Shown piece after piece: positions 56,345 through 64,000 of a stretch of 64,000 nucleotides of DNA. The notes under the pieces are model-generated. The model saw only the letters and a program-made list of their open reading frames with translations. It was not told where the DNA came from and did no database searches. Each line of letters opens with the position of its first letter. Within the stretch, counting starts at the first letter, position 1. The position numbers were made by a program, and so were the translations under genes. The stretch is from Candidatus Poribacteria bacterium (GTDB lineage: Bacteria; Poribacteria; WGA-4E; GCA-2687025): contig BPJZ01000006.1 of assembly GCA_026004875.1 (NCBI GenBank), positions 1-64,000 of the forward strand, read 5' to 3'.

Positions 56345-56827
56345 CTAAACCCCTTCCTGCATCATCGCTGCGGCCTTTTGAACGGCGAGCACGATCTTGT
56401 GATAGCCGGTGCAGCGGCAGAGGTTGCCCGCCAAGAAGCGACGGATCTCCTCTTCGGTCGGGTTAGGGTTCTGGTCCAACAGAGCCTTCGAGGCGACGAT
56501 GAACCCCGGCGTGCAGACGCCGCACTGCAGCGCCGCCTCTTCCAAGAAGGCCCGCTGTGCCGGATGCAGCCGGTCCGGCCGAGCAATCCCCTCGACGGTG
56601 GTGATCGTCTTTCCGTCGGCCTCCACCGCCAACACCAGGCAGGAGTTGACTAACCGCCCGTCAAAGATCACCGAACAGGCCCCACAGTTGCCGTTGTTGC
56701 AACCCTCTTTGGCGCCGGTGAGCTCAAGCTTCTCTCGAAGTACTTCTAGCAAACTTTCGCGGGCTTCGACCAACAACTCCACGTCTTCGCCGTTGACCGT
56801 CATTCGAATGATCTGTTTGGTCGCCAT
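56345..56827 (-). CDS. Molybdenum hydroxylase [2Fe-2S] subunit
   Basis: A 160 aa subunit with two [2Fe-2S] clusters. The plant-type cluster is CNNGNCGACSVIFDGRLVNSC. The second is in QCGVCTPGF and GNLCRCTGYHKI. It passes electrons from molybdenum to the FAD subunit. It lies between the FAD and Mo subunits with gaps of only a few bp. Confidence 0.95.
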   Translation of the reverse strand: MATKQIIRMTVNGEDVELLVEARESLLEVLREKLELTGAKEGCNNGNCGACSVIFDGRLVNSCLVLAVEADGKTITTVEGIARPDRLHPAQRAFLEEAALQCGVCTPGFIVASKALLDQNPNPTEEEIRRFLAGNLCRCTGYHKIVLAVQKAAAMMQEGV

Positions 56828-56829
56828 GC

Positions 56830-57699
56830 TTACGCCTCCTGAGCTCGCTGAATGGCGCCGCGGAGCGCCCGTCGGGTCAGCACCGCCGAGAGATGCTTAC
56901 GCTGTTCTGCGGTGCCGCGCATGTCGGTGATTGGGCGAGCAGCGGCTTTGGCCAGCTCGCCGGCCTGACGGATCACCTCGTCGGTGATCTCCTTTCCGGC
57001 CAGATACTCCCCTACCTCCGGAACAAACAGCGGCGTCGGGGCTACCGCTGAGAGGGCCACTCGGGCCGAAGCGATCCGCTCGCCGTTCAGCCGCACGTAG
57101 GCCGCGGAGCCGGCCACTGCGATGTCCATCTCGTTCCGAGGAGTGAACCGAAGGTAGTGCGCTTGAGCGTGTCGCTCCGGCGGCGGGAAGTGGATCCAAA
57201 CCAGCAACTCCCCGGGACCTAAGACCGTCTGCCCCGGTCCGGTGCAGAACTCCTCCACCGGAACCACCCGGGAGCCCTGCGGGCCGTAAATGTGACAGAC
57301 TCCTCGATAAACGATCATCGGTGGGATCGAGTCGGCGGCCGGAGAGGCGTTGCAGAGGTTCCCTCCAACCGTTGCCCGCCCTTGAATCTGAACGCTGCCG
57401 ATCATCGCTACGGCGTCGATCAGCCCCGGGTAGGCCTTTGCGACCGCCGGATTTCCGTAAATCCGATAGCAGGGCACCGCGGCGCCCAAAGTTAACCCAT
57501 GCTCGGGGTCGTATTCCAACCGGTTGGTTTCCGGAATGTTTTTGATGTCCACAAACAGGTCTACGTCGCGGCGATTCTCCCGAACCTGAACGATCAGATC
57601 GGTGCCGCCCGCCAGGACTCGGGCGCGTTCTCCCCCCTGACGGAGCAAAAGAACGGCCTCGTCCAGCGTCCTTGCGCGAACATAGTCAATCGGCTTCAA
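56830..57699 (-). CDS. Molybdenum hydroxylase FAD subunit
   Basis: A 289 aa FAD-binding subunit. The flavin loops are VLAGGTDLIVQVRE and IQGRATVGGNLCNASPAADS. The C-terminal CO-dehydrogenase-flavoprotein-like domain ends ADMRGTAEQRKHL-like (seen as TDMRGTAEQRKHLSAVL). It starts the operon FAD-FeS-Mo-(MoaD-like). No clear promoter was found in the 238 bp before it. Confidence 0.93.
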   Translation of the reverse strand: MKPIDYVRARTLDEAVLLLRQGGERARVLAGGTDLIVQVRENRRDVDLFVDIKNIPETNRLEYDPEHGLTLGAAVPCYRIYGNPAVAKAYPGLIDAVAMIGSVQIQGRATVGGNLCNASPAADSIPPMIVYRGVCHIYGPQGSRVVPVEEFCTGPGQTVLGPGELLVWIHFPPPERHAQAHYLRFTPRNEMDIAVAGSAAYVRLNGERIASARVALSAVAPTPLFVPEVGEYLAGKEITDEVIRQAGELAKAAARPITDMRGTAEQRKHLSAVLTRRALRGAIQRAQEA

Positions 57700-57866
57700 G
57701 GCCTTGCTCCTTATCGTCTTACGATCCTTTAGCCTGAGATAGTGAACCGTTCCGCTAGAAAGCTAGGGTAACTCCAGCTCCCACGCGGCGCAAGGCCCTA
57801 GACCGGAGACGCCTGCGCCTTTGGGAGCTCTCCTCTCTGTTGTCGGAGTCCCTCTTGATGTTGGAA

Positions 57867-57895
57867 TTGCGCTGGCCAATCCACCTTCCTACAAT
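57867..57895 (+). promoter_or_regulatory. Promoter for the PhyH pair
   Basis: TTGCGC (57867-57872), a 17 bp spacer and TACAAT (57890-57895), about 43 bp before the first PhyH gene. The rest of 57700-57866 holds nothing I recognise. Confidence 0.6.
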
Positions 57896-57937
57896 CTCTC
57901 TACGCCCAAAGGTGCTGACCGGTGAGGGAGACCGCCG

Positions 57938-58678
57938 ATGACGGAGCACGAACGGTACTTCTTCGACGTGAACGGCTACCTTGTCCTACGAGGGGTCCTC
58001 GATCGGCAGGAGGCCGAGCGGCTTAACACCGTTGTGGACGCCCAAAACTTGCCTGTTCCCACCGACGACATCCATTCCCAGCGGTTTGGAGGCTTTTTCC
58101 TCTGGGACGAGGGCTTTCGGAAGATGATCGATCACCCGCGAGTTCTGGACGTGCTGGTCGAGTTGCTGGGTCCAAAGCTCCGGTTGGACCACGCCTACGG
58201 GATCGTCATGACTCGCGGGAACGTCGGATTGAACCTTCACGGCGGGGGCACCCCTTACGATCCTGCGCAGTATTACGTCTTTCGCAACGGGCAGATGTAC
58301 AACGGTCTGACCGTTGCCCTCTGGACGCTGGTAGACGTGGGTCCCGAGGACGGGGGGTTCTGCTGCATTCCTGGTAGCCATAAGGCGAACTTTCCTCTGC
58401 CCCGCGACGTGCGGAGCTACGAGGCCTGCTTGGATTGGATTCATCAGCCAACGCTCCAAGCGGGCGACGTGCTGATCTTCACCGAGGCGCTCACCCATGG
58501 GACTCTTCCTTGGAAGGCCCCCCACGACCGCCGGGCGGTCCTCTTGAAGTACGCGCCCGGTCATGAGGCCTGGGGTCGGGTGCGCCCGATTCCGCCAGAG
58601 CTGGAGGAGAAGCTGACCGAACGACAAAAAAGGCTTTTCGAGCCGCCGTATGTGTGGCAACGTAACCCCGTCGCCTGA
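57938..58678 (+). CDS. PhyH-family Fe(II)/2OG oxygenase-like protein with HGG motif
   Basis: A 246 aa phytanoyl-CoA dioxygenase-like protein. FFDVNGYLVLRGVLDRQEAERL is the family opening (first 20 residues or so), GGFCCIPGSHKANFPLP the core strand and loop, and THGTLPW the distal His. Where the family has HxD for iron, this has LNLHGGGTPYDP, so the Asp is Gly. Aligned to its neighbour at IPGSHK/VPGSHK, HGG falls at that protein's HQD. It could be inactive, use another acid, or be halogenase-like. GAGGGAG lies upstream. Confidence 0.8.
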   Translation: MTEHERYFFDVNGYLVLRGVLDRQEAERLNTVVDAQNLPVPTDDIHSQRFGGFFLWDEGFRKMIDHPRVLDVLVELLGPKLRLDHAYGIVMTRGNVGLNLHGGGTPYDPAQYYVFRNGQMYNGLTVALWTLVDVGPEDGGFCCIPGSHKANFPLPRDVRSYEACLDWIHQPTLQAGDVLIFTEALTHGTLPWKAPHDRRAVLLKYAPGHEAWGRVRPIPPELEEKLTERQKRLFEPPYVWQRNPVA

Positions 58679-58714
58679 GCGAGGGGAAATCCAAACGGAA
58701 GGGAGTTACGGCCC

Positions 58715-59554
58715 ATGATTACGCCGGAGAAACAGTACAGCCTGAGCCCAGAACAGATCGAGTTCTACCATGAGAACGGCTACTTGCTGGTCGAGGGGGT
58801 CTTCACGCCGGAGGAGGCCGCCTACCTGCGCGACGAGGCTCACGCGCTGATCATGCGCCTGATGAAGTACCGGCCGGAGGGAACTAAGTTTGGGGGATGG
58901 GGAAGCGTCAAGGAGGTCACCAACCTGCCGACCGAGCTGCTCCACTGCCACAACGTGCAGTTCCACAGCGCTGCCTTCTCACGGCTGATTGTGGATCCGC
59001 GGCTGACCGATCGAGTGGCCGACCTCATCGGGCCGAACGTCCAGCTGCACCACACCAAGCTGTTCATCAAGCCGCCGGAGAAGGGAGCGCCCTTCCCGAT
59101 GCATCAGGATCACCCATACTTCCCCCACGAGAAGCACACGATGATGGCAGCGATCGTTCACTTTGACGACGCTCCCATCGAGAAAGGCTGTGTGCGTGTG
59201 GTGCCGGGAAGCCACAAGCTGGGGCCGCTCCCTCACATTCCCGAGGGAGGGCACCACCTGCCGGTGGACCAGTACCCCATCGAGGAGGCGGTTCCGCTCC
59301 CGGCCAAGGCGGGCGATGTGCTGTTCTTCTCCTACTTAACGATTCACGGCTCCGGCATCAACACCAGCAACGAGCCGCGCACCACGCTGCTGGTGCAGAT
59401 GCGCGATCCGTTGGATCGGCCGACGGTGGCGACGCACCTTTCGCGGGGTCAAGGGATGATGCTTCGGGGGATTGATCCACTCGCCGACGCAGATGCGCAC
59501 GTCCCCTCCGAGTCGCGACATCTGCGCTCGATGGGGGCCAAAACCCCCCAATAG
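58715..59554 (+). CDS. PhyH-family Fe(II)/2OG dioxygenase
   Basis: A 279 aa phytanoyl-CoA dioxygenase-like enzyme. Its opening FYHENGYLLVEGVFTPEEA, the iron motif PMHQDHPYF, the VVPGSHKLGPLPH loop, the distal His in LTIHGSGINTS and Arg in EPRTTLLVQMR are all present. It should hydroxylate a small substrate with O2 and 2-oxoglutarate. Substrate unknown. AAGGGAG precedes the start; it lies 36 bp after the HGG paralogue. Confidence 0.9.
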   Translation: MITPEKQYSLSPEQIEFYHENGYLLVEGVFTPEEAAYLRDEAHALIMRLMKYRPEGTKFGGWGSVKEVTNLPTELLHCHNVQFHSAAFSRLIVDPRLTDRVADLIGPNVQLHHTKLFIKPPEKGAPFPMHQDHPYFPHEKHTMMAAIVHFDDAPIEKGCVRVVPGSHKLGPLPHIPEGGHHLPVDQYPIEEAVPLPAKAGDVLFFSYLTIHGSGINTSNEPRTTLLVQMRDPLDRPTVATHLSRGQGMMLRGIDPLADADAHVPSESRHLRSMGAKTPQ

Positions 59555-59588
59555 CCTGATGGAGACCGTCGCTGCGATGAAGATCTTC

Positions 59589-59616
59589 GACGCCCTCCCT
59601 CCTCTGGGAGGGCGTC
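59589..59616 (+). terminator. Strong Rho-independent terminator after PhyH pair
   Basis: A perfect 11 bp stem GACGCCCTCCC/GGGAGGGCGTC with a 6 nt loop, followed by CTTTTGCTTT. It reaches the stop of the convergent esterase-like gene. Confidence 0.8.
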
Positions 59617-61585
59617 AACTCTTTTGCTTTCCGTCCTGGAGCCAGGCAAGAAGCTGAGCGGTCGTTGCCGGTCCGGATTGAACGCTCAGGCGTTCGGTGG
59701 CTCCGTAGGCCTGGTAGGCAGCCTCGACCGGCGTCAGGTCCAGCCCTGCAGCGACGTTGTAGAGCCGCAACGGTCGCGGGGCGCTGAGAACTCCTGCGGT
59801 GACCACGTCTCCAGCCCGTCGGATTCCCGGCAAATAGTGGAGCGGGTCCAGGTAGGTGCCGTCTTCGTGAAGGGGTAGCTCCGCTAGGTCTGCGATAAAG
59901 ACGCCCTCCTCTTCCCAGTAGGGCCGAGCCCAGAGCGCCCAAAGGCCCGCTTCCTCCGTCCCCAAAACGTGCGTTCGCTCACTGCGAGACCGAAGGTAGG
60001 CGAGAACGGTCAACAGGTCCTGAACCCGGCAGGCTGCGTCGGAAGGGTTGAAGGTCTCAAAGTGCTTTCCGGAACGGTCGCGGGGCACCTTGGCCGCCTC
60101 CCCGATCTGAAACGGGTCGAAGCTCAGCACTCCGTATCCGGCTTCCAAGAGCGCAGCGGTCAGTCGCTCCTCTGGTTCGAACCGCCCCATGCCCTCGGAG
60201 GAGAGGAGCACGATCCACTCCTGCGGACGTTTCTCGTCCTGAGGGAGATACTCCCGGCAGGGAATCCAGTCGCCGACCCCCTCGCGACGGAGAAAGAACC
60301 TCTGACCGTTCCCGTCCTCCTCGGTCTGCTCATAGCGCCGGACCGACTCGGTCGGGGGGACCACAGCGTTCAGCGTATGGGCGTAGAGCCCCCAGAGCAC
60401 CGGCCGGGACTGCTCCAGCTCGGGGCGGTTGACCGCGTAGAGCGCCTCCAGCTGGGTTTGCGCCCGATGTACAGCCTCCTGGACGATCTGGGCGCGAGTC
60501 TTTGCCGTCGCCGGGAGCTTGCCGGAGGGGAAGACCCGCCGCACCTCCTCACGGGGTAGGTGATAGGGACGCTCGTAGGCCCCCTCCTGGACGGGACGGC
60601 CGGCAAGCCACCGTTCGAACCAACGGTAGACCGCCTCCCGACTCTCCCGATTGTAGTTGTGGGGGGCGTCCACGTGAACGTTCCCAATCCGATCTTCAAG
60701 GCCGTAGAGCCGGTAGATCGAGCGGATCGCCGGGTACTCCAGCTCCGGCGTCGAGTGGGTCCAGTCGCCGGTTGCCGAGACCAGCAGCTGCGGACGGGGC
60801 GCCGCCATCGCCGCAATCTCAACGTTGTTGGTATCTAGCCGGAGGTTGGGGGCGTTCTCACAGAGACATCCGCCCTGCATGCGGGCGGAAACCATCACCA
60901 CCGGCGCCGAAACCCGTACTCGATCGTCTACTGCCGTCAGGAGAAAGGTCTGGGTGCCACCGCCAGAGGCACCTGTACAGCCCAGCCGTTTGGAGTCCAC
61001 CTCCTCCAGGCTCTCCAGAAAGTCGAGCACTCGAATGCTGTTCCACAGCTGCAAGCCCAACAGCGAAAGCCCCCAGAGCGACTCCCGTTCGCCCCGAAAG
61101 TCATGGGGGAGCTGTAAGCTATCGTTATAGCCGATCATGTCGTATGAAAAGACAACATACCCCAGACGAGCCAGCGTGACGCATCGGGCCGGGACGGAGA
61201 AGTTCTCAGTGTCCTCAAAACGCCCGCGGCGCGCATGCCCGTGCGGACAGGCAACGCCGGGGACCGGCTCCTCAATGCGCTTGGGCCGATATAGGTTGCC
61301 GGTGACGTAAAAGCCAGGAAGCGACTCAAAATAAACATTCTCGATGAGAAAATCTTCCCCCTCCCAGCGACCTGTGACTTGGGGGCGCAGCGGACACCGA
61401 TCCGGAAGGGGGAAGAGCCCGGCGGAAACGAGAAGGTGCAGCCGCAGCTCCGCGCGACGCTGCTCCCAGGCCTCACGAGAAGAGTACTCCCGGATCGGGG
61501 GGTCAAAGACAGTATCCGTGTGTCTGAGGCATTGGGTCCGTCGGTCCACGGGCTCCCAGGCCGAGGGGGACGAACGTTCGGCCAT
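59615..61585 (-). CDS. Acetylxylan-esterase-like protein with two alpha/beta-hydrolase parts
   Basis: A 656 aa protein without an obvious signal peptide. The first half resembles AXE1/dienelactone-hydrolase folds: GVACPHGHARRG, the nucleophile elbow GCTGASGGGTQTFLL, and the likely catalytic His in HVDAPHNYNRESRE. The second half again looks like an alpha/beta hydrolase (IVLLSSEGMGRF, GYGVLSFDPF), but the elbow reads LGTEEAGLWAL, lacking Ser. Similar large esterase-like proteins are common in polysaccharide-degrading phyla. GGAGAGGAG lies upstream. It is followed on the other strand by the PhyH terminator. Confidence 0.75.
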   Translation of the reverse strand: MAERSSPSAWEPVDRRTQCLRHTDTVFDPPIREYSSREAWEQRRAELRLHLLVSAGLFPLPDRCPLRPQVTGRWEGEDFLIENVYFESLPGFYVTGNLYRPKRIEEPVPGVACPHGHARRGRFEDTENFSVPARCVTLARLGYVVFSYDMIGYNDSLQLPHDFRGERESLWGLSLLGLQLWNSIRVLDFLESLEEVDSKRLGCTGASGGGTQTFLLTAVDDRVRVSAPVVMVSARMQGGCLCENAPNLRLDTNNVEIAAMAAPRPQLLVSATGDWTHSTPELEYPAIRSIYRLYGLEDRIGNVHVDAPHNYNRESREAVYRWFERWLAGRPVQEGAYERPYHLPREEVRRVFPSGKLPATAKTRAQIVQEAVHRAQTQLEALYAVNRPELEQSRPVLWGLYAHTLNAVVPPTESVRRYEQTEEDGNGQRFFLRREGVGDWIPCREYLPQDEKRPQEWIVLLSSEGMGRFEPEERLTAALLEAGYGVLSFDPFQIGEAAKVPRDRSGKHFETFNPSDAACRVQDLLTVLAYLRSRSERTHVLGTEEAGLWALWARPYWEEEGVFIADLAELPLHEDGTYLDPLHYLPGIRRAGDVVTAGVLSAPRPLRLYNVAAGLDLTPVEAAYQAYGATERLSVQSGPATTAQLLAWLQDGKQKS

Positions 61586-61718
61586 GATCGGTGGCTCCTC
61601 TCCGGCTCAGATTGATCAACGCCCCGATCTTACGGCATCGGCTTGGACAGGTCAACGAGAACCGCTCCGCCGTTCGCCCTCGGCCCAAACAGGATCGGTT
61701 TTGAAAACCTTTTGCTTT

Positions 61719-62426
61719 CTAGAAGCCCTTGAGATCCGCCCATCGGAGGGCCAGCTTGCCCCGCGGGCTCACCGGTCGGAGGTCCGGTGCAAACTGGGTT
61801 ACGCCTTCTCCCTCCACCCGAAAGTTATCGAAATAGACCGGTGCGGCGATGTCCATTCCCCCTAGACCGATCAGGCCGGGGTCTTCGAACTTCCGATCCG
61901 GATCGCCCAGGCGCATTCGGAGCTCGCCGTTGTAATAGATGAACGCGAACTGCCCTTCCACCTCGACGGTGATCTCCATCGGCCGGTCGGCTTCCATGAT
62001 GTCCACCGCGTCCCCGCGGATGTACACAAAGGTTCCCCCCTCCAGCCGTCCCAGGTCGATGTGCTTTTCGTTGCCCCGGATGCGGATCGCGTAGCCGTTC
62101 AGCTCGTCCTTCATCCGAAAGAGGATGAGCGGCCGTTCGATGCCGTCTGAGGACTCGTCGTAGGCGACCACGACGGAGATCGTCCCGTCGGCGATCTTCC
62201 AAGGGCTGGCCAAGAGCGCCACCGCCGCCGAGTCGCCCCGCTCCGCGCCTCGCTCAAGGACGTACCTTCCCTCTTGGATCGTCCAGGTCCCCTGGATCGG
62301 ATTCCAGCCGTTGGCGACGCCGTCCTCGAACTCGTCCAGGAAGACGCCGCCAACGGCGTGGAGGGCCGTTAGAAAGCCGGCTCCAAGAGAAAGGACCAAC
62401 AGCAGAAGGTGCTGGCGGTCGCTCAT
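61719..62426 (-). CDS. Secreted LamG/DUF1080-like protein
   Basis: A 235 aa secreted protein (signal LLLLVLSLGAGFLTALHA). The mature part, with FEDGVANGWNPIQGTWTIQEG, YAIRIRGNEKHIDLGRLEGG and IGLGGMDIAAPVYFDNFRV, resembles jelly-roll LamG/3-keto-disaccharide-hydrolase-like (DUF1080) domains that bind or cleave sugars. It ends VSPRGKLALRWADLKGF, like the end of the next-upstream protein. Its start overlaps that gene's stop as ATGA. Catalytic residues were not identified. Confidence 0.7.
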   Translation of the reverse strand: MSDRQHLLLLVLSLGAGFLTALHAVGGVFLDEFEDGVANGWNPIQGTWTIQEGRYVLERGAERGDSAAVALLASPWKIADGTISVVVAYDESSDGIERPLILFRMKDELNGYAIRIRGNEKHIDLGRLEGGTFVYIRGDAVDIMEADRPMEITVEVEGQFAFIYYNGELRMRLGDPDRKFEDPGLIGLGGMDIAAPVYFDNFRVEGEGVTQFAPDLRPVSPRGKLALRWADLKGF

Positions 62427-63283
62427 CGGGTCTCATCTCCCTGGGTTCCGATGCGACCGACCTTGATCGCTCCCCAGTAGATGGGCAGCTTGCCTTTGGG
62501 ATCCACCGCTAGGAAGGCGCTGACAAACTCCAGCTCACCGAAGACGCTGGTGTTCTGCCAGGACTGATCGGCTACGTCCTTCACGCTCCAGATCAGCTTG
62601 TGGTCCCGCTCGCCGCCGTCGTCGTCGTCGTTCAGGTGCGTGTTGAAGCCGATCCTGAGGCCGTCCGCCGGTCGAATATCCCACCGTCCCGGCAGGTCCA
62701 GGGGAACGGCAGCTTCGACGATCCAGCCCTTCTCCCACTCGACAACGGCGGCGCGTGTTCCGCTCCCGGCCCCGTCGCCCGTTCCGGCCAGCTGGGGTGC
62801 CTCCGGGTCACCACCGATGTTGATCGCCCCGATGGTGATCTGAGAGTCCCAAGTGCCGTTCCCGGTCTCGTAGGAGGCCGTCTTTCCGTTGTTCGGGTCG
62901 ATGTAGATCTCTACCGAGTCGTCCTTCCATACGTCGCCACCCAGGTTCTCGCCGGTCCGAATCTCGTCGTCCCAGACCTGAAAGGCGACGTACAACCAGT
63001 CGTTGTCGGCCACCGCCGCGAACTGATAAGAGGCGTCATCTGGGTCCGGGGCGGGCGCCGTGCCGGTCCGGTTGTCCACGTAGTGCCACGGCGCGTGCAC
63101 CCAGGCCAGATCGTCCAGCTTCCCGTCCAGAACGACGGTGTTCTGCGGGTGAAAGCCGCACTGATACACTTCGCCGAAGACGCCGCCGGGAATGTCTCCC
63201 CGGATCACCTCGTTGGCCAGCGTCCCGGCGCTCAGGACCACCAAACCCACGACCACCGCATAAGCTGTCGCCTTGAGACGCAT
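62423..63283 (-). CDS. Secreted CBM9-like carbohydrate-binding protein
   Basis: A 286 aa secreted protein (signal VVVGLVVLSAGTLA). NTVVLDGKLDDLAWVHAP opens a CBM9/DOMON-like domain, with DNDWLYVAFQVWDDEI, KDDSVEIYIDPNNGK and WIVEAAVPLDL in the usual order. Such domains bind the ends of glucan or xylan chains. The C-terminus has AVDPKGKLPIYWGAIK. ATG 63283 with GGAGGG gives the signal peptide. The gene is coupled to the LamG-like gene and has its own promoter. Confidence 0.8.
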   Translation of the reverse strand: MRLKATAYAVVVGLVVLSAGTLANEVIRGDIPGGVFGEVYQCGFHPQNTVVLDGKLDDLAWVHAPWHYVDNRTGTAPAPDPDDASYQFAAVADNDWLYVAFQVWDDEIRTGENLGGDVWKDDSVEIYIDPNNGKTASYETGNGTWDSQITIGAINIGGDPEAPQLAGTGDGAGSGTRAAVVEWEKGWIVEAAVPLDLPGRWDIRPADGLRIGFNTHLNDDDDGGERDHKLIWSVKDVADQSWQNTSVFGELEFVSAFLAVDPKGKLPIYWGAIKVGRIGTQGDETR

Positions 63284-63354
63284 TCGATCCCTCCTTCTCT
63301 CGTTGCTTCGGGCTCCAAACGAAGGACACCCGTTGTGCAACAAATCCAATAGAA

Positions 63355-63383
63355 TTTATAACGATTTGGAATCAATACTGCAA
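63355..63383 (-). promoter_or_regulatory. Promoter for the secreted-protein pair
   Basis: Minus-strand TTGCAG (63378-63383), a 17 bp spacer and TATAAA (63355-63360), about 72 bp upstream of the CBM9-like start. Confidence 0.65.
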
Positions 63384-63420
63384 CAGTCCCGTCAGACCGG
63401 CCCGGACGGCGCTCGTCCTC

Positions 63421-64000
63421 TTAGGGGAACGTGGGAATTGGTTCCGCAAGGGTGGAGGGGGCGCTCTTTTTGGGAAGAGCAAAGTAGAACGTCGCGCCCT
63501 CTCCCGGCGAGGACTCCACCCAGATACGGCCCTCGTGGCGCTCGACGACGCGTCGACAGATGGCTAGCCCCATCCCCGTTCCGGGGACCTCCGACTCAGG
63601 ATGAAGCCGTCGGAAGAGCCGGAAGATTTCCTCCTGAAACTCCGGGGCGATCCCCTGGCCGTTGTCTCGCACAAAGAAGATATACTCGGTCGCCTCTTCG
63701 CAGTGGCCAATCTCAACCCGGGGCGGTTCGTTCGGCTTCCGATACTTAACGGCGTTGCTGATCAGGTTGATCCAGAGGCTCCGGAGCTGGGACGGCTCTC
63801 CGATCAGCGCGGGCATCTCCTCCGCTCGGACGAGGACCTGTGCCTGCGCCTCTTCCAGAAGCGGCTTCAAGTCTTCCAGCGCCTCCTGGACGAGAGTTCC
63901 CATGTTCACCAGTTGGTGGGGACGGGCGCGCGTTTCGATCCTGGAGAAAACCAGCAACGAATCGATCAAGCGGGCCATCCGGTCGGTTTCCGGCGATCGC
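63421..64000 (-). CDS. Histidine kinase, C-terminal part (runs off window)
   Basis: The visible 192 or so residues are the end of HisKA and a full HATPase domain: N box LISNAVKYRKP, VRDNGQGIAPEF, GTGMGLAICRRVVERH, and IWVESSPGEGATF. The His box and any sensor domain lie beyond 64000. It closely resembles the C-terminal half of the REC-kinase at 2082-3284, suggesting duplication or the same subfamily. The stop is TAA 63421-63423. Confidence 0.9.
   Translation of the reverse strand, partial: RSPETDRMARLIDSLLVFSRIETRARPHQLVNMGTLVQEALEDLKPLLEEAQAQVLVRAEEMPALIGEPSQLRSLWINLISNAVKYRKPNEPPRVEIGHCEEATEYIFFVRDNGQGIAPEFQEEIFRLFRRLHPESEVPGTGMGLAICRRVVERHEGRIWVESSPGEGATFYFALPKKSAPSTLAEPIPTFP

Noticed and set aside
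1-64000. CRISPR arrays, insertion sequences or prophage
   Set aside because: No regularly spaced repeats, transposase or phage genes were found; the only repeats are short and local.

Overview
The window is about 64 kb of a high-GC, gene-dense bacterial chromosome. Genes sit in tight same-strand runs with many ATGA/GTGA stop-start overlaps, and I see no insertion sequence, prophage, CRISPR array or rRNA. The cell is diderm: there is a PorV-like barrel, a second outer-membrane barrel, a BamA-like C-terminal barrel, several lipoproteins and a Wzz-like protein. The paired PhyH dioxygenases, secreted CBM9-like and LamG/DUF1080-like proteins ending in a GKL...W..K motif, the large acetylxylan-esterase-like protein and the Aquifex-type aconitase suggest an uncultured lineage of the Poribacteria kind. 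That placement is inference. Nine promoters can be read as TTGxxx, a 17-18 bp spacer, then TAnxxT-like, so sigma-70-type transcription is normal.

Layout. 1-150 is the end of a HAD-like hydrolase. 105-8839 (minus) is yicC, gmk, rpoZ, coaBC, a PQQ/SH3/TolB lipoprotein, a REC-histidine kinase with an Rcp1-like response regulator, and a CCA-adding enzyme. 9050-20297 (plus) is tRNA-Gln, aconitase, accD, topA, PorV-like, DUF5683, a TlpA thioredoxin with a small lipoprotein and an outer-membrane barrel, and Wzz. 20300-23494 holds ArsC/Spx, a pyruvyl-transferase-like protein and a GAF sigma-54 activator.

23660-33412 (plus) is the most unusual part. One apparent operon carries an alcohol-forming fatty acyl reductase, an AMP-ligase/ACP/PlsC fusion, a SerB-like HAD phosphatase, a DNA methyltransferase, a zinc alcohol dehydrogenase, a LarA-like protein and a diacylglycerol-kinase-family protein. 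Its promoter shares the -35 element with that of the divergent sigma-54 activator. I read it as a lipid pathway, perhaps for fatty-alcohol-derived or ether lipids.

33461-43990 (plus) is cstA, xylB, a Cof-type HAD, leuB, DUF1802, ymdB, xseA, xseB, a polyprenyl synthase and an unknown secreted protein. 44082-57699 (minus) is HU, UPF0182, a peptidase-MA-like/propeller/barrel protein, two lipoproteins, apt, tlyA, an HpcH/HpaI aldolase, a MoaD-like protein and a three-subunit molybdenum hydroxylase. 57938-59554 (plus) holds two PhyH proteins, one with HGG in place of the HxD iron motif. 59615-64000 (minus) is the esterase-like protein, two secreted proteins and a truncated histidine kinase.

Caution: about ten frameshifts interrupt otherwise well-conserved genes (cca, a response regulator, topA, a barrel, wzz, moaD-like), most at short C/G runs. 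They look like sequencing or assembly errors, so those genes are given here at their repaired extents.
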